NCBI RefSeq assembly: GCF_014805685.1
Contig: NC_060909.1
Span: forward strand, 7,769,792-7,833,791
From: Silurus meridionalis
Taxonomy: Eukaryota; Chordata; Actinopteri; Siluriformes; Siluridae
Reading direction: 5' to 3'
Length of the DNA stretch: 64,000 nt
In this document: positions 46,676 to 59,384 of the stretch, piece by piece
Numbering within the stretch: the stretch's first letter is position 1
How the letters are laid out: every line of letters starts with the position of its first letter
Notes under the pieces: generated by a model
The model's database searches: none
The model's input: only the letters and a program-made list of their open reading frames with translations
Told to the model about the DNA's origin: nothing
Made by a program: the position numbers and the translations under genes

Positions 46676-46905
46676 ACATGTATATTACAGCACAATAAAA
46701 TTCTTTCTTTGCATATCCCAGCGATGTTAGGAAGCATGGGTCAGAGCAACGGGTCAGACATGATACCCTGCCCCTGGAATACAAAGGATTAAGGGCCTTG
46801 CTCAGGGGCCCAAGAGTGGCAGCTTGGTGATACTGGGGCTTGAACCCCCCGATCTTCTGATTAGCAACAGAGAGGCTGAGCCACTGAGTTACCACTACTG
46901 AACAA
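46676..46905 (-). repeat. tRNA-derived SINE with long tail (antisense)
   Basis: On the - strand: GTGGTAACTCAGTGGCTCAG (A-box region), then ATCGGGGGTTCAAGCCCCAG (B-box with stem), GCTGCCACTCTTGGGCCCCT, and a tail ending GCAAAGAAAGAATTTTATTG and TGCTGTAATATACATGTG. It shares its middle with the 19.3 and 60.1 kb SINEs but has a different 3' tail, so it is a second SINE family. Both promoter boxes are well kept. Confidence 0.8.
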
Positions 46906-47483
46906 CAAGCTTCTTCACTTTATCACCATTACGTTAAAGTGTATTTGATTAACCAGTCTGAAATATATATAAAAAAAATATTACGTGGGAATGTTTTTGC
47001 ATGGTCATGGGTAACTGTCCTCTTCACTGATTTAAGAAGCACAACCTGGAGGACACAGTCCATTCCTTCAGGCGAAGACAATAGAGGCATGCAGAAGTGT
47101 AGTGTTTTCCTGAGACCTCTTCACCCAGTGTCCTGTTCACAAAGCAGCTCAGTTTAGTGGTACTACTGAAGGATCACCTTTGCTTTCAACCACAAAAAGG
47201 TCAATAACTAGAGTAGGAAATCTTTGAAAATAATTTTTTACGCTGTTATTGCTGCACAGTTGGTTTGGCCTGTGAAGCGGAAAAGGAACGACCTTTGACT
47301 TCTGTCTGCTTCGGTCATGCACAGACCATGGCAGCAGTTCTTTTATTTGCTCACACACACCTGTGAAGGAAGCTTAGGAACAGACTAGTGGAGTGTCTTT
47401 GTGTGTGGCAGGGTGACCTTTAACAGAAATGGCTTGTCACTAGTTTGTTTATACTATGTTTTTAAGTGTGGAATTTTTGTGTG

Positions 47484-47525
<42 letters not shown>

Positions 47526-48558
47526 ACAATTGTTTGCTACTGCTATGTATCATTTGTTCCCAGGCAAGTGAACTGTTTGAAAGAGATTATTTATTAAGAA
47601 AGGGTTTTATTGAGTAACGTCTGTTAAGTTGTATAATTCTGTGTATGTGTTTCGTAAGTGTGTATCCTTCCCCTGGATACTCTGTGGGAAAAGTTAGTTC
47701 TTTCTGCACCTGTGGTCAGAGGAATGCCTCTCAGTGTGACCTCCATACCAAGTTACCATTCAGGGGCCCATATGTAGGTGAATAAGGATATCATAATAGA
47801 AAATTACAGCCTGAACACAGTGACTGTTTAGCACCTATAGATCTTTCTTCACCCGTATCAATCCACTCCCTGTCATCCAGCCCACTAGACTGTGTCATCT
47901 AAAGACTCTTTGACTCTACACTTTGAAAGAAAACCTATGCTAATTTTTGAGAAGCTGCCTAAGAATCATATTCCAGCCGGATATTAGTTTTATATTTATT
48001 GCATTGCATTACAGTGACACTGTTGCAGTCTGCTGAGAGGAAAACCTGAGATGTCCGTCAGGTCTCGTATCATTCCGGGACAGTGCAACGCTTATATAAA
48101 TGGAATGAGAGAAATGATTTCTTAGTCGAAATTTATTATCCAATATACTGTTGTTTGGTCCTTATCAAGATGAAGTCGGGTTACACCTACAGATTTGGAT
48201 GTATTGAGAATCTTGGGCAGCATTATATCAGGTCAGTTCTTCTGTCTGTGTGTAATTTTATGGGGTTAGGTGTTGTGTAAACACATTAGCCTTGTTAGCA
48301 AAGAGGAAATAACATGCTATGCCACTGTAATTAAACAGCAGCACAAGCATTCCTAACATATGTTTCTTTTTTTTTTTTGAGAGGGGGGGTCATACTTTCC
48401 CTGTACTTTTTGAAAAGCAAGGTTTACAGGTAAATGCAGTTTTCTGCATGCAGGAAATACCCTGTTGTTTGTAAATACTGATAACAGAAAGACAGAAAGA
48501 TAATGAACTAGTGTAACAACAGTCCTATTTGACGCACTACATCTGCTTTCCTCTGCAG
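46906..48558. other. Intron 2, last part; (TCTG)n tract
   Basis: Contains a (TCTG)n microsatellite at 47479-47524 and otherwise unremarkable sequence up to the acceptor of the large exon. Confidence 0.55.
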
Positions 48559-50749
48559 TTTCCATATTGTGGTTTCCTGTTCCGCCATGAGGGGTGGCCA
48601 CTGTGCATCCACGAGAAGATCATAGTCCAGTTGACCTCTTTGGACAGGCGTGTCCTTCAGCCCGGTGACTTCTATCTGCAGGTGGCTGCATCACCCAAAA
48701 AACCCCCACGCATCACCCTCAAGTGCCTATCAGGAAGTGGGCAGCATGTGGAAGAGCTGGAGATCCCGGAGTTAGCATATAGCACACTTTTCAGCATGGC
48801 CTGGCTGGACTCTGTCAATCAGGAGAGAAGCGGAAATGGCAGAGTCACCCTCGAGCACTGCCTTTTGTCTGCTGATAATGACATTTTTAGGGTGCCTTGG
48901 GAAGATGTCGTTCATCCCGAGTTCATTAGCAGACCCCCGAAAGCGAGCCAGTTGGTATTGGAGAATAGAACAGTTGAGAAAACTGAGGTAAAAGAAGGGC
49001 AGGACGACTGTGCTTCTGAATCTGGCCATGAAGTTTTGATTGACACATCCATGGCAGAGTCAAGGGAGAGACAGGATTCGTGTAAGGTGGTGAAACTTCT
49101 CCCTGCTCTAGAGCAGAACAGTAGTGGAAGGAGCAGTGCCGCTGATGATTCAGAAGGTGAATATGTAGAACTTGCAGATATCACTCTGCCACGCTTTTCC
49201 CCACAGAAAGGCTCTTTGACTCAGGCTATAAGCATGAACTACAGAAATCTACACAAACCACGGACTACAGAACCTCAACAACCCAGTACTAATGCATTGG
49301 AGAGCTCTGTGAAAAGTGACAAGTGTCCCCAGAGCATTTTATGTGCCATGTTGATCGAGGAGAACCTTACTGAGCCATTTCATCATCAGACGCCAGCAGA
49401 TCTGCACAGCAAGAGGCAGGAGGCGAACACGTGTGAACCAACGTCTTCTAAAGGTACATCCTCCTCTGACTGTATGCTTGAGCATGAGCCTGTGCCAGTG
49501 TGTGTGCCTGAAGCCTTGGACTGCATCAGTACAGCACTTTGTGACTTGAAAACGAACAATGAGATGAATATAGACTGTGACTCTTCAAATCTTGTGCCAG
49601 AACCAGATTCTAACCAGCCTACACTTAATAGCTATACTGCTAATGTAGATGATGCAAATGCCATGGATAAGCAAAGAATTGTAAGTAGGGATGAAACTGA
49701 CAGTAACCCGAGTGACTACCCTGCTCAACAGGACACAAGCAAAACAAACACAGAGCTTGTGGCGGCTTCCACTTCTGTTGAGACTCAAAAAGAGGCACAG
49801 CTAGAGGTAGAGGCTAGTCAGAAAGTACAGACTGAGTGTAAACAGGAAGATCCTACAGACCAGCCAGCCAGCCAGCCTGCAGAATCTGAGAGTAGGACTT
49901 GTAGTAGTGACACTGAGGAGGTCAGTCCAGGGTCAGCAAGCCCCCAGGGGCAGCAGGTAGACTGGGCTATTGTCTCCACACAGCCTGGGGAGGGTTACGT
50001 TACAGCCATTCTTTCAGGTCATAAGAGGACAGAGGCATGTGAGAGGAAAGAAAGTGAGAACAGGAACAAGGGATATGTAGATACAGAAATGGGCCAACCA
50101 AGGGATGAGACTGAGGGTGAACAATTAACTGAGATGCAACATGTGGATGAGAGTGAAGCAGGTACAGAAGGGAAGGAAACTGAGAATGAATCGAACCCAG
50201 AGGATATGACAGTTAATACGGTAGAAGAAGCAGTGACTCCACAAACAGGTTTGATTAATTCCATACCTGAATCTTGCACAAAAGTAAACACACCTCCGGG
50301 TCAACAGACAGGCAGGTCTTTAGATACAGAGGAAAGACAAGAAACTCTAGAGAGACAAAAGAAAGAGTTCAAGTTGGTAGAGGAATGCAAAAGTATGCAG
50401 ATTGAGCCCAAGGAGGCTGAGGATGTTGGAATTATGGGATGTCCTGTGATTGAGAATGAGGTAACCATAGAGAATAAGACAGAGTCTGCAGTCTTTCAGA
50501 ATCATAGCGTTATATCAGATGTGCCCACAGCAGATGTCTATGCACCTGCAGAGCAAATGAATACAGACACTATGGATGCACTGGTGGAGGGAGTGAATAC
50601 CTCTCCTGTTGTCCAAGTGGAGGAGGAGATGAACAGCCGACAGGAAGAAAGGATAGAGATGCAGAGGGCAGAGGATGAGCCCGTAACTTCTGTTAATAAT
50701 ACTCAACTGGAAGCAGGCAAGGAGTTTCATCAGCAGCAGCAGGAGAAAG
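48559..50749 (+). CDS. plekhg4: plekhg4-like coding exon 3: conserved block plus long acidic linker
   Basis: The acceptor is TTTCCTCTGCAG before 48559 and the donor is GTAGAT at 50750. The length of 2191 nt is very large for a vertebrate internal exon and gives phase 0 in, phase 1 out. Residues about 68-188 form a conserved block (GFLFRHEGWPLCIHEK, then RVLQPGDFYLQV, ending near VHPEFISRP) recognisably like ARHGEF40. Near residue 266 is EGEYVEL, also found in ARHGEF40. The remaining roughly 500 residues are dominated by E, S, T, Q and D with no predicted fold visible to me, many TE/TEE runs and a QPASQPAES patch, so this is probably a disordered linker. The frame is open throughout, unlike anything else in the window. 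Confidence 0.9.
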
Positions 50750-51831
50750 GTAGATTCCATTTTCTCATCTCAGACTTTACTTGTTGCTCTTTATTTTGTT
50801 AAATTGCTATTTTATTTTTTTAAATAGTTTCAACCTCCATCTCTATTTTGTCGGCATCTCCTCCATAATTTTTCAGGTCAACAATCATTTTCTGTTTCTT
50901 CCATCTGATCATGTTTACCCCAAACTCAATCTTCTGCTGTCTGTTTATGTTTCTTTATCTTGTGACATGATTTAATAACTTTTTAATTGCCATTCTGTGA
51001 CCGACGTTAAGTACCTTTCTGCTCTACTATGTTGGGTGTAACATTTTCGCTCTGTTTACTTTACAAACACAAGCATACAGTGACGGCTCCTCTGCAACGA
51101 CCCTGTCCCTGTGGGGTAACCTCGGGCAGCAGCCTTCTGACAGCCGACTAATGGCTCGTGCTGAAGCCTTCAATTCTTTCTTCTTTACTCTCTATTAGTT
51201 AAAGAATCTGAATGAAAGTAAGAGACAAAGAAAGTAGACAAAAGCTGTTTCTGTTTATGCTGGGAAGTTTATGAGGACAGTCTCCTTTTGCAGGTCATAT
51301 TCTGGTCTCTAGATAGTTTTGCCATGTGGTGATTCTTTTGAGCATTAGCCAAGGCTTTAGAGTTCTGATGGAAAACAAGAGTGCTGGAGGAGAGACAGGG
51401 TCATGAGCAGCACTCACACTGCCTATTCTGTGTGGTTTCTGTAATTTAATAGCGTTTCTTTCTGACCGAATTGTACTCGAGGACAGTTATTGCTGTAGGC
51501 TGATGTTGAAGGTAGATTTAGTGACTGTGCTTTGACTGGATGGTGGACTGGAGTGGTTGTTGACAGTGTTTCTGCAGACTGCAAATAATTGTCAGGGCTT
51601 AGTAGAACTAAAAACAGACTTGAAAAACATCTGTAAATAATGTAGCAATAGCCTGCATTTCATATCCGTAGTTAATGTAAAAATTCTTTGCCACTTTAAA
51701 CAGTGTGCAGTATATTAGTTAAATATAAATACAGTATCACTTGTGTATGGCACATGGTGAGCTTTGTCTATTGCTCCTATTATTGTTCAGGTGTGAACAG
51801 TAATGTGCAGGTGGGTGGGCTGCAGGGTGGG

Positions 51832-51908
<77 letters not shown>

Positions 51909-54444
51909 TGGTGGTGGTGGTGGTGGGTTGCACTGTTTTGAGAGCCAAAGTGACAGTGTCTTTGTTTGTTGTGAGTTGGGTAACTATGATGGATGTCACT
52001 CCAGGTGGGTGGTTTGCACATTTGCACAAGGTGTTTGGGTTACTTTAAGTAGGTTCATTGCTGTAATTACATCCATGCTCGCACAAATAACTCTATTTTT
52101 GATCACATTTTACTCATCCAACACATTGGTTGCCTTGTCAGATTATTTACACGGCTCTGTACTGCACATGATTTTTTCCAAATGGATAGATATGTTTAGG
52201 GTATTCCACTGACATATTTAAGGTATTATACAAGAGTGTTGTGTTAAAGTCTCAGCATGACTGCTGTTATTGAGCTCTGGTGCCATGTTTGATGGTTGAA
52301 GCTCGGTAATGGCCACATCATTTTAAATGACAAAAAAGTCACAGTTGTCATTGTTCTTTCTTTTATTTTAACCAACAGTTAGTTATCTGTAATGCATATG
52401 TGTATATTTACCTCCTCATACCAGTGAAGAGTATAGTGAAATTTCTTGATTTACCAAATCTATTATGCTTATATGCTGATTGAATTAAAACAAATACTAG
52501 TAATTTGTCTCAACTGATTCATAAAAAGTGCTCCTTTGCTTTGAGCAACCATGTTGATTTGATGTCACTTGCTGAACTCAGAAGTTCTTCAGTAGGATTT
52601 TCCGATAAGTGTTGTCTAAATGCCAGTATTGAATGGCATTGAATTACTAAAGTCTAAATTTTAGAGCAGGGGTGCCCAATACGTTGATCATGATTGACCG
52701 GTAGATTCCAAAGGTATTATGGGTAAATCGCATGCCATTCAAAAAATTATGCAAGCTATTAAAGTATATATTTACTATACTTTAAATAAATATATATTTA
52801 GCATTTTTAATGTAGTTAGATCATTTTGACATTTAAAACAAAGTGTGAGCAGCCCTGTTTTAAAGGGTCTTCATTGCATTATCTGACTTGCAGGACACAC
52901 ATTGTCACATAAACATTGACCACGATTTTATTGGGATTATCTTGTACAAAATGAGAAGTAATAATCTGAAAAGACTACTAAAATAACATAAACACTGGCT
53001 AAATGCTGAAAGGAAGTCTATGCTTACACCAGCTAGGGAATTTCTTGGTAAAATGTGTTTCTTATTATATTTAATACAGTCTTGGGGCATTTCTGTTCAA
53101 GCACAAGCATGGGAAAGGTGAAATCTCAGACCCAGGGCTTTGAATTAGCGTTTTACCTCTGGAAAGTAGTTTAAAGGTCTAAATTATCCTTCTGTCTCTG
53201 TTAAGAAACCAAGATGACTATACAGCCTGTAAAGCAAAGCTGATGAGCTTAGCAGATGGGATTGTGAGTACAGGGTTAAACACACATGCACATGGATGGG
53301 TAGGCATGAACAGTGGGAAATATATGATCAATCTGTCTATGTGAGTTTCATAACAGACATAAACAAACACGTGCACACTTCTCAAACCTGTAAACGAATT
53401 CATCCGGCAGCTGTGTAAATACAGAACCCATAGACCTAAAGTCCATTCAGTAGCTATGTCTGAGTATAAAAGAAAGCAAGAAAGAAAAAAAATAAGAGAT
53501 TGAGCATGAGGGAAAAAGTGGATTGGGGCAATGGCTCATGGGCTTTGCCAGATTTGCCCTCCAGACGGAGGGGGCAGAAATGTGAAACTCCATCCTGTTC
53601 CACTCTGCAGCACTTAACTTGTCTGTGGTCCCAGCCAGACCTGGAATCTGTTGGTTTGAATTATTTCAACAGTGAAAAGAATGAGTAAGAAAAAAGAAGG
53701 GAACGGGTGAAAGATGTGTTAAATTCTCTGCTGTGTTATCTTTAACGTTCCATTACGTTGTGGAATCCGTTCCTCAAACCTTCACCTTTGCCGTCTTACT
53801 TCTAATCCGACTTGACATACAGCAATCCCTGCAAGATTGCGTCTCAAACCGATTTATGCTTGTTTTCCCTGTCCTTGTGGTTTATGAGCTTGAGGCTGCG
53901 TCTGGTCCTGACCGTAGCTCATGTTTTTTGTTCTGGCGGTGCGTTGGTTTGTTTTACAGTTCTCAGAAACGCAGATCTTTGTGATACTGTTAAAGATCTT
54001 GGATTCAATAAGTAAACACAAAGACGGTGCATGTAAAGGTGCATGTTGTTGGTTAGTAATTTGACCACACAATGTGGCCAATTTCTAGCTGTTTGCTCAG
54101 AAGGTTAGTGTTTCAGTAGCTTTGCATGTCTCAAATCCAGGATTTAGGTGTTCATTTAAATTTTAAGATTTGATTGTATTTGAGCTAAAACACATGTTGT
54201 CAAGGTTCTCAACCATTAGTGTACAGAAACATGGTTAGACTTTTTTTTTTTTTCTCTACTTAATGTTTTGTGTGGTGATGCTGGAATGCATGTTTATTAG
54301 TCGTGCCCGTAAAGCATATAGTAGTTATGCATTTTTAGGTGTGTTTATGCATGTGAGAGTATGTTTGCTGTATGCTGTTTATCTGACTTCATATATAAAA
54401 CAATTTATGTAGTTTACACTATTGACCCAGATTCAATTTTGCAG
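50750..54444. other. Intron 3
   Basis: Holds a (GT)36 tract at 51835-51907 followed by (GGT)n to 51925, and a small hAT element at 52667. No additional exon compatible with phase 1 on both sides was recognised. The stretch about 51070-51200 is balanced in composition and could be a regulatory element. Confidence 0.6.
52667..52857. mobile_element. Small hAT element, 191 bp, near-perfect 8-bp target duplication
   Basis: It begins CAGGGGTGCCCAATACG and its right end reverse-complements to CAGGGCTGCTCAC. The flanking octamers are TTTTAGAG (52659-52666) and TTTTAAAG (52858-52865), seven of eight identical. The CAGGGGTGCCCAA start with a GTTGATC continuation is typical of Charlie-like hAT miniatures. 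Confidence 0.75.
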
Positions 54445-54648
54445 ACTTGATGCATACAGCGGACCCGTTGCTGTGTCCAGCTTCAGTGACTCCTCCTCTG
54501 GGTGAAATTCACAGCGAGGACTGTACAGTGACACCACAGGGTTCTCTTCCTGCATCTCCCAGTCAGGCTGTGAGGAATCTGCCTCTTCTTACTGAAACTC
54601 ACAATATCAACTCTGACATCCTGCGCTCTGGAGTGCTCTGCCTGCCTG
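54445..54648 (+). CDS. plekhg4: plekhg4-like coding exon 4 (linker leading into SEC14-like domain)
   Basis: The acceptor ATTTTGCAG precedes 54445 and the donor GTACTG follows at 54649. The length is 204 nt, entering at phase 1 (G|AC gives Asp) and leaving at phase 1 (G|GG gives Gly). It encodes about residues 798-866, ending SDILRSGVLCLPG. That ending aligns with the WELLASGMATLPG stretch that opens the SEC14-like region of human PLEKHG4. The first two thirds are Pro/Ser/Thr-rich and likely unstructured. The donor is weaker than consensus, but the match across the junction is convincing. Confidence 0.85.
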
Positions 54649-55152
54649 GTACTGTGTAGATATGTGAAATAAACACGTGTCTCACGTAACTCAGTAGTAA
54701 ATTCGTATACTAATAGGATATTCACATATTGTTATTAATAAACTTCTTCACATCAATATGAAGAGATTATAAGCAACAGTCTTCTTATGTTTTGTATCTA
54801 TGTCAATATAAAGTCATCTTTGGCCTTCCCAGAATGCACATTTTGTTCCTTTTCAGCAAAGCTAATGAATCGAATGTTATTGAAAATGTGATATTTTACT
54901 CATATTGGTACCATTTTATTACTTTCTACCTGTTCTGATTAGCTTAACTATTTGAATGATTAGGTTCTCACCCATGAACTTTGTGCTCTGTATGCTACTA
55001 TCTCTGTTTCTGGAAATCTCCAAAAAGTAAAATTCACCTTGGCAGTATTTTGTATCACAATATTGGAAACACAATATATTCTTAGTATTAATATCTGGTG
55101 ATGCGAGATCTCTATAGTGTTAGTGAATAATTTGCTGCTGTTTTGCCTTCAG

Positions 55153-55276
55153 GGACACGAGACAAATCAGGACATGCACTCGTAACAGTGACAACAAGAA
55201 ACACCGCTTGGCTGAACCCAAACTGCAACAGTAGTGAGCTTGTGCGCATAATGGTCTACTTCTATGCCATTCTCAG
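55153..55276 (+). CDS. plekhg4: plekhg4-like coding exon 5 (SEC14/CRAL-TRIO-like domain, part 1)
   Basis: The acceptor TTTTGCCTTCAG precedes 55153 and the donor GTATTA follows 55276. The exon is 124 nt, phase 1 in and phase 2 out (AG|A gives Arg). It encodes TRDKSGHALVTV, then an AWLNPNC motif and a helix ending VYFYAIL. Human PLEKHG4 has TRDVQGRAVLLL and AWLQSECSSQELIRLLLYL at the same place, so this is the first strand-helix unit of the SEC14-like fold. Lipid binding is not established for this family's domain. Confidence 0.88.
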
Positions 55277-55533
55277 GTATTACCTTACCTACTACCATAC
55301 TAGGTTTTAAAGAGCTGTGCATTCCATGTACATACACTGCACCGCATCAAGCAGAGTTGTATTGTATTGCTAATATCGATACAGTATGTGTACCGATATA
55401 ATACGTAGCAATCTTTTTATTGCTTTAGCAGCACTACTTCATTCCTGAACATATTTACCACATATGTGGAACAATGAATGCATTCTTCAAATGTTATTGA
55501 ACTCTCTGTTCCATGTATGTGTTTGTGTTATAG

Positions 55534-55627
55534 AAAGGAAGTGCAGGCGTTGGGTTTGACTGTTCTAGTGGACGCCCGCAGGTGCTCACCTGTCCCTGCT
55601 CTCTTCAAAGCCTTCACTTTCCTGCAG
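55534..55627 (+). CDS. plekhg4: plekhg4-like coding exon 6 (SEC14-like domain, part 2)
   Basis: The acceptor GTGTTATAG precedes 55534 and the donor GTACGA follows 55627. The length is 94 nt, phase 2 in and phase 0 out. It encodes KEVQALGLTVLVDARRCSP and then a helix ending FKAFTFLQ. The EVQALGLTVLVDAR string is identical to the human PLEKHG4 sequence I recall and is the best single argument for the gene name. Reading through the donor continues open for about 37 codons, but that extension has no family resemblance and is treated as intron. Confidence 0.9.
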
Positions 55628-58600
55628 GTACGAATGCACCACTGTAACTGTTCTCTGGGAGGAAATGTCTTGTGCAATCCTTGTGATTTCACCAAACACT
55701 CCCACCTCTTCCGCCTTCAAGCACCACTAAAAGTATGAGGTCTGAATGGGCTTGATTTATATATTTTTGCCGAATACTTTTTACATGGGCATCTCACATA
55801 AAGCACTAAAATATCAAAGTAATGAAACAAACACCAGCATTTATTCTATTTAAATGCCTTGCTCAGTAATAGACGAATACAGATAAACGAAATAAACGAA
55901 GGCAGATTTGGTGCTAGTCATGTAGATAAAAGTCATAAATATTCATTTATCTGCTATGAGTTAAAATCCCATGACCATGTGTTCAGAGCACCAATTATGT
56001 ATTTACAGACTTTGCTAAATTATTAGCCTTGACATAAAACTCAGATTGAACAGCACACAGAAGCAACTAATATAAACCGAGCTAAATGAAATAAAATTGT
56101 GCCCTTAATTGCGTAATTGCACAAAGTACTTTCATTATCAAATGATATGCAGTACTCAGTCTGCACAAAAATTGTATCAGAGGCAGCGTGTGCATCTCAT
56201 TCTCATTAAATGCTGGAGCAGCAAACCACTGGCTTGCACAGTGAGGGAAACCCCAAGGCTTCATCCTTGCATCAAGGTATCAGCATTATACACCATCATC
56301 TTTTAAAGTCACTTTGAGCTGACCATGCCAGTGTCTGGTTCTACTGAGACTCATTGTCCTGTTTGTACAGGGCCATGCTCTTGCAACCATCATGTTCGAT
56401 AAGGTGACTTGCATCAGTGAAGGGTATTTGGGAATAAGTATATATAGACTTTAGATTGTAGTACTGTGTTGCCAGATAAATGAGATCATGACTCTCACTA
56501 GAGGATTATATCTCAATGCTGTTTTAATTGCTTGCACAATGTGTTATTTCAATCTATAAAGCCTGGGATGTACACAAGTGTAAAACTGAGATATTAATAG
56601 AATCTATCGGTCACGTATGATTCAGACTTAGTTAATTCTGCTGTATGTTTATTTTTGGAGCTTGTGCAGCTTATTGAAAGGGTTTAGTGGATCAGATTTA
56701 CAAGTGTGCTCAAGAATGGTTGAGCAAACAGCAGCTGTGGATTGTTTAGGAATTAGTAATGCATATTATTTATAATTAGTTTCCTGATGACTTGACCAGA
56801 TCTGACAAGTCTAGGCTGGAAAAGTCAGGTGCACCTCTGTTGCCTTACAGTTGTGTGATTTGGCTGTAAGAGTCAGTGTGCTTCTGTGTGCGTGTGATTC
56901 TGTGTATGCTTGTTTTGAATATTGAGTCAGTTGTTAATTGTTTCAGTAGAAGTGTGATGTGTGTGATCTGGCATTTGAAGGTATCTTCAAAGTGATGATC
57001 AGCATCAGCCCAAATATTAAGCAATATCTTTAGATTTACTCCTAAATTCCCAAATATGTATCTTAAGTTTCTGAAATGAACAAAGATTTTTAGATTGTTA
57101 ATAAGGATGAACTGGATTTGTACCCAAAGTTATCTTTTGTTTTGATGTGAATTTTGGCCCTGGTTGTAGGACATGTCTTGTTTTATTGGTTAGATCCAAG
57201 CTCGACAGGAGGGAACAAGAACCCAAATGAACAGTTGCTGAATCTGTTCCTGAACCATTGGATATGAACCAGGAACTTGTTTTATCAAATTCAGCCAAAA
57301 AGGGTTTAATATATCACTACTTTAAGCCAGAACTAACTGAATGCTTAGACAGGTTCTTGTTTGCATAGGTGTTTTACCTGGATCCTAACATTCTCCATAC
57401 ACTTTGTTTGACCAGGCCCAACATTAGATTAATCGTTTTGTTTGTTAGTCAGAAAGCTCACGTCTCTGCATGGCAGGAAGCAAAGGCTCAGTGATAGAAA
57501 AACAGGATATCTGACCCACGATGAGAAATATTTAGTTTTTTTTTTAATGAATAGCACACAGTAAATAGATACTGTAGGTGGCCATATTTATAGGAGCAAA
57601 TCAAGAGCACCTCCAGGAGCATACCAGACTTTTTTTATGAGACATATGGTTGTATACAGTTACAGTAAATTGCCAGTTTACTTTATAGCCCTATGATCAG
57701 TGGTATAGTTTGTGCCGAGAGGCATTTCTGCTTAAAACAACACAAGTAAACTTTTATGAAATGTGCTCCAGGTGGAACATAGCTGGACTATGAAATCTTA
57801 ATTCAAAGCTTGGATCACTGCAAAAAAATTGTCAGCTCCTCATGCAATCCATACTTTTCGAATGTCACAAGGAGGAAATGAGGAGGGCACTGGCTCGTTT
57901 CAGGGACAAGTGGCGTGTGTTCCAATATTGTGAAACACTATGGGGTAAGAACACCACTGTGTCTTAATGGCAGGAATGAAGATCTAAGCTCTTGAGTTGC
58001 CTTTAACCCTATGGAGCATCTCAAATATGCTGAAATGACACAACAAGATCCAACAAGACAAGAAGTTTATTAGTTTTGTCTGGGGAATGTCTCATATGTG
58101 CACACGTGGAGGCTTGTTGTCTGCATATGACATTTACATTTTGAATTAAAAGGTGTTATTGATTTCCTGATCAAGTGTGATTTAAGTGTGTTAGTCTTTC
58201 ATAGAGGAAGGAGGAATATATTTTTTTTCTCTTAAATGTACAGTTTCTTTTTCAATCAGTATATATTTGTACTTTTACTGTATTTGTATTTTCTTGAATG
58301 GGCTGGTCTTAATTTCTTTAGCCTGTCTGTGTTTATTGTTCTTGTAATTTCTTGGAAAGTTACACACACACACACACACACCTGTGTGTTTGCCTTACAC
58401 AGCGTGGAACAGGAGATAAAAAAGAGTGCTTAACTGCATATAAACCATTCAGCACTTGATTTTATGAAGTGTGGGTTTATTTTTTCTGCAGTGTGTGACC
58501 TTTTCTAGACAATAAATTCTGACATTTGTTTATTTTTATTATTATTTTCTCCTCCTGGAGAATTATATGACATTTTTGTGCTTTGCTGATATGCTATCTT

Positions 58601-58750
58601 TATGTAAATCTTAGCAGGACGTAAAAGTCTTTTTAGTGAAATATTAGTTATTATAAAACCGGCTTTATTTTCAACCTGATTTAAAAAGAGCTAAGCTTTA
58701 GTTTATGATGTGTATATCTATGCAATAGCATGGTTTTATTGTGTACTCAG
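55628..58750. other. Intron 6, nothing recognised
   Basis: 3.1 kb of AT-rich intron between two SEC14-domain exons. No exon with phase 0 at both sides and family resemblance, and no delimitable transposon, was found. Confidence 0.5.
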
Positions 58751-58837
58751 GAGGCCATGCCTGGATGCATCCACAGTGTCCTAGTGTTGGCTGACAGAGA
58801 TCTGGCTTTACGCATGGAGAAGCCTACTGCAGTTCAG
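58751..58837 (+). CDS. plekhg4: plekhg4-like coding exon 7 (SEC14-like domain, part 3)
   Basis: The acceptor TGTGTACTCAG precedes 58751 and the donor GTAGGA follows 58837. The exon is 87 nt, phase 0 on both sides and 29 residues. It encodes EAMPGCIHSVLVLADRD and continues to TAVQ. The human PLEKHG4 counterpart reads EAAPGAVYQVLLVGS, so this is the central strand of the SEC14-like fold. It is too short to find without the flanking exons, and splice sites plus family match support it. Confidence 0.85.
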
Positions 58838-59384
58838 GTAGGACATTTAAGATGTGTCTAATTCAATCGATTGATTAAAAATTGGAATAATTTTGAATTG
58901 TATGCATAAATCAATGGTTTACTATGAATCAGAATTAAATTTGGTAGGTAAAATTATTATTATTATTTTTTTTTAGTTTTAGTTTTTCTAGTGTTGTTTT
59001 TTGTGTTTCTGGCCAATGGTGTAAATGCATTCTAAGACCGGTGACCATTTCCCTCTGCATGTATTAAAAGTATCACATTGAAAATAAAAGTAATAATCTG
59101 TCCTGATTACCTAAAACTATTCTGGAGCTTTGGCCTTGGCTCTCCTGTACTTTGACCTTGTTCTAAGAGTTTTGTGGACTCTTGAAAACACAAGTGTGCC
59201 TGCTGTTGAACAGAAAGTGGAGTGCCAGCTGACACACTCACAAATACATACAATATCACTACTATGAGACAACCTTAAAGCTCTTATATAAGATTGGTGT
59301 TAATGTATTCAAAATAAAAAGTGATGAGATTCAGCTTTTAGTTTTTTTTTTTCACTGGTTCGTGCAAATTGTTGTGTTCTACAG
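58838..59384. other. Intron 7, nothing recognised
   Basis: A 547-base AT-rich intron with poly-T near both ends, the last forming the polypyrimidine tract of exon 8. Confidence 0.6.

Noticed and set aside
51703..52212. 169-codon + strand open frame with Cys-Val repeats
   Set aside because: Driven by the (GT)n and (GGT)n microsatellites.
55628..55738. In-frame extension of exon 6 past its donor, with several Cys and His residues
   Set aside because: It follows a good donor, ends at a stop after 37 codons, and the exon 7 continuation at 58751 matches the family.
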